Positions 1 through 11,245 are shown, counted from the stretch's first letter. The stretch: DNA of 33,803 nt from Pseudomonadota bacterium (GCA_018822545.1 JAHJKA010000016.1:1-33803); one strand, 5' to 3'. Notes: a model not told the origin generated them from the letters alone. Made by a program: numbers and translations.

Positions 1-72
1 ATATATTTAATACTTAACAACTCTTGATAAATGCCTTTGGAAACGAAGGTTAACTTAGGGGGAGCTTATAAC

Positions 73-1203
73 ATGCCTATCATTGTCAATATTGCCAAGG
101 ATGATCTGTTAAACGGCCTTGCATCGCTGCAAAATATAACGGCCAAAAAAGGCACCATCGCTATATTGTCCAATGTGCTGATAAGTACAGGCAATGATAT
201 GGTTGAACTCACCTGCACAGATCTTGAGATAGGCATGCGCTGCCGCCTCCCAGCAGAAATTTTGTCGCCAGGGAGTATAACCCTGCCCTGTAAAAAACTT
301 TTTGAGATTGTAAGGGAAGCGAGCTGCAACCATATTCACATTGAAGAAAAAGAAAATAGCTGGGTGCAGGTCTCTGTGGAAACAGGTGACTATAATATTG
401 CCGGTATGGAGAGTGAAGAATTCCCTAATTTTCCAGAATACAATTCAGATAATCTCATAACTGTTGAAGCGGGAAATATTCAGGAACTTATTGATAAAAC
501 GATTTTTTCCATAGCCAACGAGGGTGAAAGTCAATTTACCCTTACAGGTGTTTTAGTAGAAAATAAGGAACGTGATAATCAGAAATTTCTTAGATTTGTT
601 TCTTCTGACGGCCATAGATTGACGCTGATGCAGGTTCCCATGTCAGCGGATATTGATTCCCTTAATATTAAAAAGAACACCCTTATTCCACGAAAAGGCG
701 TCCAGGAGATGCGTAAATTTTGTGATGGAATTGAAGAGGTTTCTTTTGCCATTGAGGAAAAACAGGCTGTCTTAAAAACAGAAAGAGATATTTTAATTAT
801 TCGTCTCTTAAATGGTGATTTTCCAGACTATAAACCCCTTGTTGATATTATAAACAGGGAAAAATATGTGGAAATAGCTAAAGAACCACTTGTTCATGCC
901 TTCAGGAGAATGAATCTCTTTGCAGAAGATAAATTTAATATAGTTCAGTTTTCCCTTATGCCGGGGAAAATTGTTCTTTCATCGCAATCTTTGGATATTG
1001 GAAATGCCAGGGAAGAGATAGATGTTGAATATAGTGGTGATGAATTAAAACTTGGTTTTAACGGTAAATATTTTCTCGAAACACTCTCCGTTATGAAAAG
1101 CGATAAGGTAAGGGTTTATATATCCTCAAATGAAAGTCCTTGTATGGTTCTTTCAGAAAATGACCCTGAGTTTATTTCAATTATTATGCCCATGCATTTA
1201 TAA
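73..1203 (+). CDS. dnaN: DNA polymerase III sliding clamp (beta subunit)
   Basis: This is the ring-shaped processivity clamp that encircles DNA and tethers the replicative polymerase. The 376-residue product is close to the usual length (about 366) and shows the three-domain clamp pattern throughout: an N-terminal stretch with KKGTIAILSNVLI, a central FTLTGVLVE...SSDGHRLTL segment, and the C-terminal end PEFISIIMPMHL, a typical clamp terminus. The reading frame is open upstream to an ATG at 31, but the ATG at 73 is preferred: it follows a purine-rich ribosome binding site (TAGGGGGA, about 57-64), and the protein then begins MPIIVNIAKDDLLNGL, as clamps do. gyrB follows after 105 bases, without the recF gene that often lies between them. 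Whether dnaA lies upstream cannot be seen. Identification is confident. Confidence 0.96.
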   Translation: MPIIVNIAKDDLLNGLASLQNITAKKGTIAILSNVLISTGNDMVELTCTDLEIGMRCRLPAEILSPGSITLPCKKLFEIVREASCNHIHIEEKENSWVQVSVETGDYNIAGMESEEFPNFPEYNSDNLITVEAGNIQELIDKTIFSIANEGESQFTLTGVLVENKERDNQKFLRFVSSDGHRLTLMQVPMSADIDSLNIKKNTLIPRKGVQEMRKFCDGIEEVSFAIEEKQAVLKTERDILIIRLLNGDFPDYKPLVDIINREKYVEIAKEPLVHAFRRMNLFAEDKFNIVQFSLMPGKIVLSSQSLDIGNAREEIDVEYSGDELKLGFNGKYFLETLSVMKSDKVRVYISSNESPCMVLSENDPEFISIIMPMHL

Positions 1204-1213
1204 GAGAGGAATT

Positions 1214-1269
1214 AAAGAAATAAAATAAGAAGGATTGTGGCCAATCCACCGTTGCTTCTTTATTTCTTT
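1214..1269. repeat. Nested inverted repeat between dnaN and gyrB
   Basis: An A/T-rich arm at 1214-1232 (AAAGAAATAAAATAAGAAG) is complemented, apart from a 4-base bulge, by 1255-1269 (CTTCTTTATTTCTTT). Inside it lies a perfect 6-bp hairpin, GGATTG-TGGC-CAATCC, at 1232-1247. The structure fills most of the dnaN-gyrB gap and could act as a weak terminator, an RNA processing site or a stability element. The function is inferred only. Confidence 0.55.
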
Positions 1270-1290
1270 TCAATTCTATAACTTCTTTAA

Positions 1291-3708
<2,418 letters not shown>

Positions 3709-3717
3709 ACGACAAGA

Positions 3718-3763
3718 AGTAAAGAATGTAGAGAAGTGAGAGAAGATCTTTTGATTCTTTACT
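3718..3763. repeat. Inverted repeat between gyrB and gyrA
   Basis: Perfect 10-bp arms, AGTAAAGAAT at 3718-3727 and ATTCTTTACT at 3754-3763, are separated by 26 bases that include the self-complementary AAGATCTT. It occupies most of the 81-base gap before gyrA. Its arm core (TTCTTTA) resembles that of the hairpin before gyrB. A role in mRNA processing or translation coupling is inferred. Confidence 0.55.
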
Positions 3764-3789
3764 CCACGTAAATTCTAAAAAAGAAAAAT

Positions 3790-6306
3790 ATGACAACTGA
3801 CGAGCAAACATCCCAGCCCACCATAAGTATCGAGAAAGAGCTAAAGAAATCCTATCTTGACTATGCCATGAGCGTCATTATAGGCCGAGCCTTACCCGAT
3901 GTCCGTGACGGCCTCAAACCGGTACATCGCCGGGCCCTCTTTGCCATGCGGGAGCTCAACAACTACCATAACCGGCCTTATCTTAAATCAGCACGTATTG
4001 TCGGTGATATCATTGGTAAGTATCATCCCCATGGTGATACGGCCGCCTACGACACCATTGTCAGGATGGCCCAGAATTTCTCTCTGCGTTATCTCCTGGT
4101 AGACGGCCAGGGTAACTTCGGTTCGGTGGACGGCGACTCGCCGGCAGCCATGCGGTATACCGAAGCGAGGATGACCAAGCTTGACCAGGAGATCATCGCC
4201 GACCTGGACAAGGATACGGTTGATTTCGTTCCCACCTATGATAACTCCATGACGGAACCATCCGTCATGCCCACCAAGGTTCCCAATCTGCTGATCAACG
4301 GTTCCTCTGGTATTGCTGTTGGTATGGCCACCAATATACCGCCCCATAATATTACCGAGGTGGTGAACGGCCTTATCGCCATGATTGAAAACCCCAATAT
4401 CACGGTTAATCAACTCATGGAGCATATAACCGGGCCAGATTTCCCCACCGGCGCCTTTATCTGTGGTCGGGCCGGTATCCGCGAGGCCTATGAAACAGGG
4501 CGCGGTTCCGTGCTTATGCGGGCCAAGACCCATATCGAAAAGAGCAAGCAGGCCAACAGGGAATCGATCATCATCACCGAGATTCCCTACATGCAGAACA
4601 AGGCGAGGCTCGTTGAGAAAATAGCTGAGCTCGTTAAAGACAAGCGCATTGAGTCCATCGCCGCCCTGCGCGATGAGTCGGATCGCCATGGTATGCGCAT
4701 AGTTATCGACCTCAAAAAAGATGAGGTTGCCGAGGTGGTTATCAACCAACTCTACAAGATGACACCGCTCCAGAGGAGCTTTGGTATCATCATGCTTGCT
4801 ATTGTCAACCAGAAGCCAGAGGTTCTCAATCTTAAGCAGATTCTCGAGCATTTTCTCCTGCACCGCAAGACAGTGGTCTACCGCCGTACCGCTTTTGAAC
4901 TCAAAAAAGCGGAAGCCCGGGCCCATATCCTCAAAGGATTGAAGGTTGCCCTGGACAATATCGACGAGGTGGTGGAGCTGATCAAGAAATCGGCCAATGC
5001 CAAAGAGGCCAGGGACGGACTTATGGAGCGCTTTTCGCTCTCTGAGATTCAGGCCCAGTCCATCCTTGATATGCGTCTCCAGAAGCTTACTGGCTTGGAG
5101 CAGGACAGAATTATCACCGAACTTCAAGAACTTCTTGAAAAAATAGCCTGGTATATGAAGGTCCTCACGGACGAGCTTCTGGTCATGCAGATCATCCGGG
5201 ATGAGTTTTCCGAGATCATCACCCAATATGGTGATGAGCGCCGTACAGAAATCATTGACGCACCGGATGAAATTCTCCCCGAGGACCTCATCCAGCAGCA
5301 AGACATGGTGGTTACCGTTACCCATGCCGGCTATATCAAACGTAATCCCATTGATCTTTATCGTTCCCAACGCCGGGGCGGTAAAGGTGTTAAGGGTATT
5401 AATGCGGTTGAGGATGATTTTGTTAGCAATCTTTACCTGGCCTCAACCCACGACGCCTTCCTGTTCTTCACCAACCATGGCAAGGTGTTCTGGCGCAAGG
5501 TTTACGAAATTCCTCAGGCCAGCCGTATTGCCCGTGGCAAGGCCATCGTCAATTTCCTTGAACTTGCGGAGGGAGAGAAGCTGGCAGCCATTCTGCCCAT
5601 CAAGTCCTTTGCCATGGAAGAGGGTCAAGAGTATGTCCTCATGGTAACGAAGAAGGGTGTGGTGAAGAAGACCATCCTCTCCGAGTTTGCCCGCCCCATG
5701 CGCAAGGGCAAGATCGCCTTGAAGATTCGCGAGGATGATGAGATTATCACCGCCGCGGTCACCAATGGCGAGAACGAAATCTTCCTGCTCACCAGAAACG
5801 GCATGTCAGTGCGCTTTAATGAGGATGATGTCAGGGCCATGGGTCGGACAGCAAGTGGTGTGCGTGGTATCCGTTTGGCTGAGGATGACGAGGTTGTTGC
5901 TGCCGAGGTTCTCAACCGCGAGGAATCAATCCTGGTTGTTACCGAAAACGGCTATGGCAAAAGAACCCCTGTTGATCAGTACCGGATCACCAAGCGCGGC
6001 GGTAAGGGAGTGCGGGCCATTAAGCCAAGTGAGCGTAACGGATTGGTCGTCAAGGCCTGTCAGATCACCGATGAGGACGAGATTATGCTTATCACCGATG
6101 GTGGTAAGATTATCAGGATGAATATGGCTCAGATGCGCGTTATTGGTAGGAATACCAAGGGCGTGCGGATGTTCAAGCTTGGTGACGATGAGAAGGTTGT
6201 GGCCATGGATAAGGTACCGCCGGATAGTGCTAGCGATGATGATGAAGATGTGGAAGGAGTGGAAGGCGACGTTGTTGATGTCGTAGAAGAAGGCGGTGAA
6301 GAGTAA
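3790..6306 (+). CDS. gyrA: DNA gyrase subunit A
   Basis: Breakage-reunion subunit of DNA gyrase. The winged-helix domain carries the catalytic tyrosine in [11 protein letters not shown] (Tyr123). The quinolone-resistance-determining region reads [17 protein letters not shown], with Thr84 at the position of E. coli Ser83 and Asp88 at that of Asp87. A long coiled-coil tower follows, then the C-terminal pinwheel with a canonical GyrA box (QRRGGKG, around residue 528), which wraps DNA, and a second related blade motif (KRGGKGV). The protein ends in a strongly acidic tail of about 30 residues, mainly Asp, Glu, Val and Gly. The length of 838 residues is somewhat below E. coli GyrA (875). The ATG at 3790 has only a weak purine-rich leader; translation may be coupled to gyrB. 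A strong terminator follows. Confidence 0.97.
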   Translation: MTTDEQTSQPTISIEKELKKSYLDYAMSVIIGRALPDVRDGLKPVHRRALFAMRELNNYHNRPYLKSARIVGDIIGKYHPHGDTAAYDTIVRMAQNFSLRYLLVDGQGNFGSVDGDSPAAMRYTEARMTKLDQEIIADLDKDTVDFVPTYDNSMTEPSVMPTKVPNLLINGSSGIAVGMATNIPPHNITEVVNGLIAMIENPNITVNQLMEHITGPDFPTGAFICGRAGIREAYETGRGSVLMRAKTHIEKSKQANRESIIITEIPYMQNKARLVEKIAELVKDKRIESIAALRDESDRHGMRIVIDLKKDEVAEVVINQLYKMTPLQRSFGIIMLAIVNQKPEVLNLKQILEHFLLHRKTVVYRRTAFELKKAEARAHILKGLKVALDNIDEVVELIKKSANAKEARDGLMERFSLSEIQAQSILDMRLQKLTGLEQDRIITELQELLEKIAWYMKVLTDELLVMQIIRDEFSEIITQYGDERRTEIIDAPDEILPEDLIQQQDMVVTVTHAGYIKRNPIDLYRSQRRGGKGVKGINAVEDDFVSNLYLASTHDAFLFFTNHGKVFWRKVYEIPQASRIARGKAIVNFLELAEGEKLAAILPIKSFAMEEGQEYVLMVTKKGVVKKTILSEFARPMRKGKIALKIREDDEIITAAVTNGENEIFLLTRNGMSVRFNEDDVRAMGRTASGVRGIRLAEDDEVVAAEVLNREESILVVTENGYGKRTPVDQYRITKRGGKGVRAIKPSERNGLVVKACQITDEDEIMLITDGGKIIRMNMAQMRVIGRNTKGVRMFKLGDDEKVVAMDKVPPDSASDDDEDVEGVEGDVVDVVEEGGEE

Positions 6307-6340
6307 GCCTTGATTGACCCTCTTTTAAAATAAAGAAACG

Positions 6341-6376
6341 AAAGCCCCGACCCTTTTTGGATCGGGGCTTTTTTTA
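6341..6376 (+). terminator. Rho-independent terminator after gyrA
   Basis: Perfect 10-bp stem AAAGCCCCGA / TCGGGGCTTT (6341-6350 and 6362-6371) with an 11-base loop and a run of T. It lies 35 bases after the gyrA stop and closes the dnaN-gyrB-gyrA block. Confidence 0.93.
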
Positions 6377-6503
6377 TCTCATTTCATTTTTGGGAAAAAC
6401 ACGGTTACATTCAAAAAACCTTGGTCTCTCTTCTCGTACTCTATTACTCTTCTTTCTCAAATTTCAGCAAAAGCATGGTCGCATATAGAAGGAAACAAAG
6501 GGC

Positions 6504-7655
6504 ATGGGCGAGACACGAGTTATAGTAGCGGGAAGCTTTATCGATGGCAGCGGTGCTGCTGTGCGCCGGCATGTCTTTCTGGCTGTGCAGGACGGCAGTA
6601 TTATTGCCATGGGTTCTGCAGCAGATCTTCCTCACTATGACGGCGCTGTCATAGATGACTTCTCACACTGTACCCTGGTTCCGGCCTTGGTTGACTGTAG
6701 CGTTTCCCTGTCACGATCACCCTCGGTGGACAGCGGCGTGCAGGTAGCCGGTGACGTGGTCACCATGCCGACAAAGGCAGTCATGGTGGCGCGCCATATT
6801 CACGACTGCCATGCCCACGGGGTGCTGGGCGTGGCCGATGCCAGTGCTGAAGATGACCTGCTGGCCCTGGCTCAGAAGGATATGGTGCCGGGGAGCATTA
6901 TTGATATTTGTTCCTCCGGTTGTGATTTTATCAAGATCTTTTATTCCGGCAATATCGAAGCCGAGGCCCTCCCCTCTTTTCACCTTTGCCAAGAAGATCT
7001 GAGCCGCATTCTTCAGGATAGAGGTAACCAAAAGGCGGTGGTGGTGGCCAATGGCCGGCATCAGGTAGCGGAGGCCCTGGCAGCGGGTTGCGATGCCATC
7101 GAGCAGGGCTACGCGATGGGCGAGGACAATCTCCGGGAAATGGCGGCCACAGGCGTGCTGTGGATTCCCAGTTTGCTGCGGGCCAAGAGTGCCTTGGACG
7201 GGGCGAGATCCGGCGGCTCGGTCTGTTGCCGGTTCTCCCAGCGCTATGTGGCCCCTGGAAAGCCGCTGCCCGGTGCCGAGGCCTTTTGGAAAAAGACCCT
7301 GGCCGAGCAACTCAGGCAACTGCGTTTGGCCAGAAAATTAGGGGTGACAACGGCCCTGGGCACCGGGGCCGGCAGTGTTGGCATCCTCCATGGCGAGTCA
7401 ATGGTTGAGGAGGTGAAGTTGTTTATCCAGGCCGGCTATGCATTGGAAGAGGTTATGCACTGCGGATCGGAAAATGGCGCCCGTTTTTTTGGGATGGAGA
7501 GGTTGGGGGCGCTTATGGTCGGGCGGTCGGCAACATTTCTGATTACCAGGGGTTCGGTGAAACAGTTACCGAGAAAACTGTCTTATCTGGAAGGGGTTTA
7601 TGTGGATGGGGTCCCGAGCCGTGTCTATCGGAAAAATCCGGTCAAGGGCGGGTGA
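6504..7655 (+). CDS. Amidohydrolase-fold protein with degenerate metal site (likely pseudoenzyme)
   Basis: The 383-residue protein aligns by eye over its whole length with metal-dependent amidohydrolases of the imidazolonepropionase/prolidase type: a small beta-sandwich start (VIVAGSFIDGSG...VQDGSIIAMG), a TIM-barrel core, and a returning C-terminal segment (LGALMVGRSATFLI). The residues that should bind metal are nearly all replaced. The HxH after strand 1 is S66-x-S68 (VPALVDCSVSLS), the histidine of the VxVHAHG motif is Val181 (VVVANG), IEHG is IEQG (Gln201), and the catalytic GTDAG is GTGAG (Gly288). Only the lysine that becomes carbamylated in the family (DFIKI, Lys144) remains. Hydrolase activity is therefore doubtful, and a binding or structural role is possible. 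The ATG at 6504 follows AAGGA by about ten bases. The coding sequence is intact and GC-rich, with no sign of decay by frameshift. Confidence 0.8.
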   Translation: MGETRVIVAGSFIDGSGAAVRRHVFLAVQDGSIIAMGSAADLPHYDGAVIDDFSHCTLVPALVDCSVSLSRSPSVDSGVQVAGDVVTMPTKAVMVARHIHDCHAHGVLGVADASAEDDLLALAQKDMVPGSIIDICSSGCDFIKIFYSGNIEAEALPSFHLCQEDLSRILQDRGNQKAVVVANGRHQVAEALAAGCDAIEQGYAMGEDNLREMAATGVLWIPSLLRAKSALDGARSGGSVCCRFSQRYVAPGKPLPGAEAFWKKTLAEQLRQLRLARKLGVTTALGTGAGSVGILHGESMVEEVKLFIQAGYALEEVMHCGSENGARFFGMERLGALMVGRSATFLITRGSVKQLPRKLSYLEGVYVDGVPSRVYRKNPVKGG

Positions 7656-7743
7656 GAGGGCGTTTTTTGATCGCGCTCTGAACTCTCTTTATATTTCGGA
7701 GTGAGTGTTACCTGTTTAGTTTCGAAACGTTTTTGTTCCTTGG

Positions 7744-8280
7744 TTAGCGCTCGGGTGAAGCGCCTTGTGGGCCATTTGCGGTGAATCCATCATGAAACAT
7801 GACATCGCCTTGCGGAAAATGGCCGTCAAACGCAAGAGCGAAGAATACCTCTTGCGGAACACCCTTGAGGACAAGTCCGGTAGCATTCTCAAATCCAAAT
7901 TTCCTGTAGTATTGCGGATGTCCCACGAGGCAGCAGCCCTTGGCATTTAGTTTCCTTAACCGTGATAGACCTTCCTGTATCAAGGCTTTACCAATCCCTC
8001 GGCGCTGGTATTCCGGCAGTACTGAAACCGGACCAAGTCCATACCAATTCTTGGTGCCGTCTGAGATGGCCACAGGTGAAAAAGCAATATGCCCCACAAC
8101 TCGGCTATCTACTTCCGCAACTAACGAAAAGGTCAGAGCCCTTGCGGAACGCAGCGCCTCGAGAATGAACTGTTCCGTGTGATTGCTGATCTCCAAAGTC
8201 TTGAATGCCGCAACCGTGACCTCGGTAATGGCGTTGACATCGGCAGCTGTCTCATCCCTGATCGTGATCCCTGGTTTCAT
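7744..8280 (-). CDS. GNAT-family N-acetyltransferase (YhbS-like)
   Basis: Transfers an acetyl group from acetyl-CoA to an unknown amine. The acetyl-CoA-binding signature is clear: LGPVSVLPEYQRRGIGKALI matches the family's V-x-P-x-x-Q-x-x-G-x-G/A loop. It is preceded by VAEVDSRVVGHIAFSPV and followed by GHPQYYRKFGFENA, a pattern typical of YhbS-type enzymes. The ATG at 8280 is preferred because AGGAAT lies ten bases upstream; a TTG at 8304 is also in frame but has no properly spaced ribosome binding site. The gene starts 27 bases after the SulP gene on the same strand and may be co-transcribed with it. Its TAA stop is embedded in CGCTAAC, which resembles the half-site of an integron attC. It faces the amidohydrolase-like gene tail to tail. 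The substrate is unknown. Confidence 0.85.
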   Translation of the reverse strand: MKPGITIRDETAADVNAITEVTVAAFKTLEISNHTEQFILEALRSARALTFSLVAEVDSRVVGHIAFSPVAISDGTKNWYGLGPVSVLPEYQRRGIGKALIQEGLSRLRKLNAKGCCLVGHPQYYRKFGFENATGLVLKGVPQEVFFALAFDGHFPQGDVMFHDGFTANGPQGASPER

Positions 8281-8307
8281 GCGTTCGTATTCCTGGGTGG
8301 CCAACCC

Positions 8308-10017
8308 CTAAAGGTGTTGACTTGTTAGAGCTTTTTTAAACCCAGCATCAAGGCTCTGGCAAAACTCAATTTGATTTTTTGTTTTTCTTAAACCTATTTT
8401 TCTTAATTTAATTTTAATTCTTGGTTCTACGTTGGTTATTATTAACAGGATACCGTTTTGTTTAAAGTTTTTTGCTATAGACTCCATTGCCACAAGTCCT
8501 GTCATGTCCATTATCGGGACTTCTTTCATGTCTACAATTACTACTTTTATTTCAGATTGAGTTCTGGCTAATATTTTTAGCGCTTTTTGAGCCACACCAA
8601 AAAACATGGGCCCCTTAATCTTGTAGGCGACTATGGTTTTTGGTAGCTCTGGATACTGCTTATTGATATCTCCTTCGCTCATGGCGAATTCAATTCCCGT
8701 AAGTTCTATTGTCCGTTTTATAAATAATATGGAAGCCATAACCATTCCGACTGCCACTGCAATTTCCATGTCTAGTAACACTGTTAATGTATAACAGGTA
8801 AGCAGAGTTAAGATGTCATGGCGAGGAGCTACTTTTAAAATATGAAAAAAATGTTTTACTTCACTCATGTTCCAGGCAACAACAATTAATAATGCTGCCA
8901 TAGATGCCATTGGAATATATGATAATAGCGGTGATAACAACAAGATAGAAAGCATAATGAAAATGGAATGAACTATTGAGGCTAATGGAAGGGAGCCGCC
9001 TGAGCGAATATTGGCCACTGTTCTTGCGATTGCGGCTGTTGCAGGAATTCCACCAAAAAAAGGAATAATAATATTACCTATACCCTGTCCGATGAGTTCT
9101 CGATTTGGGTCAGTCTTTGTCCCAATCATACTGTCCGCAACAACCGCGCATAAAAGGGATTCTAGCGCACCAAGAATAGCTATCGTGAATGCGGGACCAA
9201 TAAGTTCCTTTAAGAGCGTAAAGGATACGCCGATTGGTTTGCCATTGATGTCGGGGAACTGCCAAGGCAATGCAAAATGTGGCAATAGAGGCGGGATGCC
9301 ATTGCCAGACAAAGAACCAACGGTATAGTGAAACCTTGACCCAATTGTCGAAACATTGAAGTCTGGTAAAATATGGCGGCATAACCAGGCAAGTATACTC
9401 CCGACCACTAAGGCAATAATATGAGCAGGTATGCGACTTTTTAGTTTGGGCCAAACTAAGAGAGCAAGGATGGTACTTATGGCGATAAAACATTCGTCCC
9501 ACTGCAGGGTCGGTAAAGACTTGGTGATGAGTATTACTTTTTCAATGTAATGGATACTTGTTGTTTTGAGGGATAAGCCAAGAAAATCTGTGAGTTGTAT
9601 TGTTGCTATTACTGTTCCAATACCGGCGGTAAAGCCAACTGTAACAGGATACGGTACAAATTCAATAAGACTCCCCATTCTCCCCAGACCCATGGCAAGA
9701 AGAATAACTCCGGCCATAACTCCGCTGAGCAGAAGCCCCCCTAAGCCATATTGTTGCGTTATAGGTAAAAGAATGACAACAAAAGCTGCAGTAGGGCCGG
9801 AGATGTTGACTTTGCTACTACCTGATACTGAAATGAGAATTCCGGCTATGATCGCGGTGTATAATCCATATTGAGGTGCAACTCCGGCAGCAATGGCTAA
9901 AGCCATGGATAGTGGCAAGGCAATAATGCCAACAGTTATTCCTGCAAAAACATTGGATTGGAATAAAGAATAAGACCAGTTTGTTTTCCAGTGCCGATTT
10001 TCTTTTTGTCCTGGCAT
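8308..10017 (-). CDS. SulP/SLC26-family inorganic anion transporter with STAS domain
   Basis: An inner-membrane anion transporter of 569 residues. The N-terminal two-thirds is strongly hydrophobic, with the SulP hallmark GLYTAIIAGILISVSGSSKVNISGPTAAF split over the early helices, then many further transmembrane segments including GQGIGNIIIPFFGGIPATAAIART. The C-terminal part (about residues 450-560) is a cytoplasmic STAS domain with VVIVDMKEVPIMDMTGL, where the D-x-T-G motif is the usual regulatory site. Length and order resemble DauA (YchM). The substrate could be sulfate, bicarbonate or a dicarboxylate and cannot be decided from sequence; sulfate would fit a sulfate reducer. The gene is more A/T-rich than gyrA upstream and msrAB downstream, suggesting a different history. 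The ATG at 10017 has only a weak, distant GGGAAA leader. The GNAT gene follows after 27 bases. Confidence 0.92.
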   Translation of the reverse strand: MPGQKENRHWKTNWSYSLFQSNVFAGITVGIIALPLSMALAIAAGVAPQYGLYTAIIAGILISVSGSSKVNISGPTAAFVVILLPITQQYGLGGLLLSGVMAGVILLAMGLGRMGSLIEFVPYPVTVGFTAGIGTVIATIQLTDFLGLSLKTTSIHYIEKVILITKSLPTLQWDECFIAISTILALLVWPKLKSRIPAHIIALVVGSILAWLCRHILPDFNVSTIGSRFHYTVGSLSGNGIPPLLPHFALPWQFPDINGKPIGVSFTLLKELIGPAFTIAILGALESLLCAVVADSMIGTKTDPNRELIGQGIGNIIIPFFGGIPATAAIARTVANIRSGGSLPLASIVHSIFIMLSILLLSPLLSYIPMASMAALLIVVAWNMSEVKHFFHILKVAPRHDILTLLTCYTLTVLLDMEIAVAVGMVMASILFIKRTIELTGIEFAMSEGDINKQYPELPKTIVAYKIKGPMFFGVAQKALKILARTQSEIKVVIVDMKEVPIMDMTGLVAMESIAKNFKQNGILLIITNVEPRIKIKLRKIGLRKTKNQIEFCQSLDAGFKKALTSQHL

Positions 10018-10143
10018 TTTGGTGTTTTATTTTTCCCGTAAATTTTTTTAGGAGGTTCTAGCTTGTTGCTAAGTAAGTGCGGGGTAATCGGTTCTGTGCA
10101 GCTGCCATGCGGGCGTGCAGCATATCGCAAAGCTAAGACGTGC

Positions 10144-10239
10144 GCCTAACCGAGGTTGAGTAAGTTCGGGTTGTAATAAGCTGACCGAAGCCGTTAAAAC
10201 TGGCGTGCGCGCGCGTCGTGCTTGCGCGAATTGTTAGCT
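10144..10239 (-). mobile_element. Integron attC recombination site
   Basis: Read on the - strand, the 96-base block opens with AGCTAACAATTCGCGCAAG, very like the R''-L'' end of known cassette attC sites (for example the aadA type CTAACAATTCGTTCAAGC). It closes with ACTTACTCAACCTCGGTTAGGC split as an L' segment (CTTACTCAA) and R' GTTAGGC, which fits the GTTRRRY consensus. Between them lies a variable G/C-rich middle with alternating GCGCGCGC. The site directly follows the stop of the phosphatase gene, as expected for a cassette. Its R'' (AGCTAAC) is the exact complement of the GTTAGCT at the other end of the cassette (10825-10831). Confidence 0.75.
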
Positions 10240-10830
10240 GTGATTTTTATTATTGTAATGATTTTCTAATGTTATCTATATTCAAATTTTCAACGAGATC
10301 AATTAGGCCGGGATAAATTTTTGCATGATATCCATAATCTCCATTGGTCATTTCGTCTAAGGCTTCCGATTTTGACCAATTGTTAAAAATTATTCTGTAT
10401 GCAGCGATTGTAACACCTGTTCTGTCGGAACCATGCCAGCAGTGTATTAATATTGACCCTTTTCTGTTTTTAATTATCTGTAATGCTGTGATTATTTGTT
10501 CTTCGGTAATATTTCCAGTGTTAATTTTTATGCGGTGTAATTTGAAATTTGTGTCTGTGATGTCGTCTTTATCGCTGTGATATTCTCTCAAGTTTAAAAC
10601 TTCTTTAATGCCTAATAGCTTGAGATTATTAATATCTTTCTCTTTAGGTTGTTCTGAGCGATATACTCCTTTGTCGACCATGTATAGATTTTGAAGTTGG
10701 GTGCCAATTATTGGTTTGCCCCATGTGTCTGGCCTAAGCCGAGGTTCGCCATAACATATAGATGGGATAACCAGGAGAACGAGGAGGAAGTATTTTTTCA
10801 TATTGATTCTCATATGTTATATATAGCTAA
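10150..10830 (-). mobile_element. Putative single-gene integron cassette
   Basis: The cassette would begin on the - strand at the TTAGCT following G10831, 17 bases before the phosphatase ATG, and end at the conserved G of the attC R' box (10150), giving 681 bases. In its circular form the joined ends would recreate AGCTAAC...GTTAGCT, a perfectly paired R''/R'. That match between two distant ends is hard to explain otherwise. No integron integrase gene is visible here, so this would be an isolated cassette or part of an integrase-less attC cluster. Confidence 0.65.
10250..10813 (-). CDS. Exported dual-specificity/tyrosine-type phosphatase (cassette gene)
   Basis: A 187-residue protein with an N-terminal signal peptide (KKYFLLVLLVIPSICYG), so probably periplasmic. 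The cysteine-phosphatase P-loop is intact, HCWHGSDRTG (HC-x5-R), where the cysteine is the nucleophile and the arginine binds phosphate. Upstream, VYRSEQPKEKDINNLKLLGI and VLNLRE form the usual N-terminal portion of this family, with a candidate general acid among the Asp residues of the HSDKDDITD region. The substrate could be a phosphoprotein, a phosphoinositide-like compound or a nucleotide; sequence does not tell. The first ATG is at 10813; a second at 10801 has GAGAA upstream and gives a neater signal peptide, so the true start is uncertain. The gene is markedly A/T-rich and lies in a predicted integron cassette, both indicating lateral acquisition. Confidence 0.82.
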   Translation of the reverse strand: MRINMKKYFLLVLLVIPSICYGEPRLRPDTWGKPIIGTQLQNLYMVDKGVYRSEQPKEKDINNLKLLGIKEVLNLREYHSDKDDITDTNFKLHRIKINTGNITEEQIITALQIIKNRKGSILIHCWHGSDRTGVTIAAYRIIFNNWSKSEALDEMTNGDYGYHAKIYPGLIDLVENLNIDNIRKSLQ

Positions 10831-11040
10831 CGTCTTATTGGACAGCACTCTCCCTGGAATATCATAGTTTACTTGCCCCCTCTTCCACATTACATCTACT
10901 TGTTGTGAAAATGTACCAGATCTTTCTCCTGCTGGTCCATTGCCGATGTTTCGCAGGTGTTTTGTTTCCCCCTTTCAGCCCTGAGCGGCGGAAGGGGAGC
11001 GGTGGCAAAGTCGGCCAGGGTTGCTCGGTTTTTTTTTCGG

Positions 11041-11072
11041 TTTCTTTTGGGCATGCCAAAGGAACAAAGAAA
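11041..11072. repeat. Hairpin element in non-coding DNA
   Basis: TTTCTTT at 11041 pairs with AAAGAAA at 11066-11072, and inside it TTTGG-GCATG-CCAAA forms a second stem. It follows an eight- to nine-base run of T. The layout resembles dispersed extragenic palindromes of other proteobacteria, but a family assignment would need other copies in the genome. Confidence 0.5.
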
Positions 11073-11129
11073 TTAGTAACAAAAAAATGAAGAGAGTAAC
11101 CACGGTTCATCCCTCCCCCCTCCCCAACT

Positions 11130-11245
11130 CCATAAATCATCCACAAAAGTCCAGATTCTTCAAAAAAACAGGGGCTTTTAACGCGTATTTGTTAGGAGTT
11201 AAAAGTGAATAGCCCTTTCAATTAGGCAGCCACCACTGCCAGCCC
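11130..11245. repeat. Imperfect direct repeat, copy 1
   Basis: Shares in order with copy 2 (12269-12385): CCATAA-TCA, GATTCTTC, GGGGCTTTT, GCGTATTT and AGGCAGCCACCA, with nearly the same spacing (about 95 against 93 bases from the first to the last block). It keeps a degenerate version of the hairpin that is a good terminator in copy 2. The two copies flank the triple-repeat protein gene. Confidence 0.6.

Noticed and set aside
3988..5370. 460-codon open frame on the - strand opposite gyrA
   Set aside because: It lies wholly antisense to the well-supported gyrA frame, and its translation has no recognisable domain; long antisense frames arise from the codon bias of GC-rich genes.
6717..7319. 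200-codon open frame opposite the amidohydrolase-like gene
   Set aside because: Antisense to a frame that aligns with a known family over its whole length.
10862..11146. 94-codon open frame on the - strand in the gene-poor stretch
   Set aside because: Low-complexity translation crossing the hairpin repeat and poly-T tract; no ribosome site or domain.
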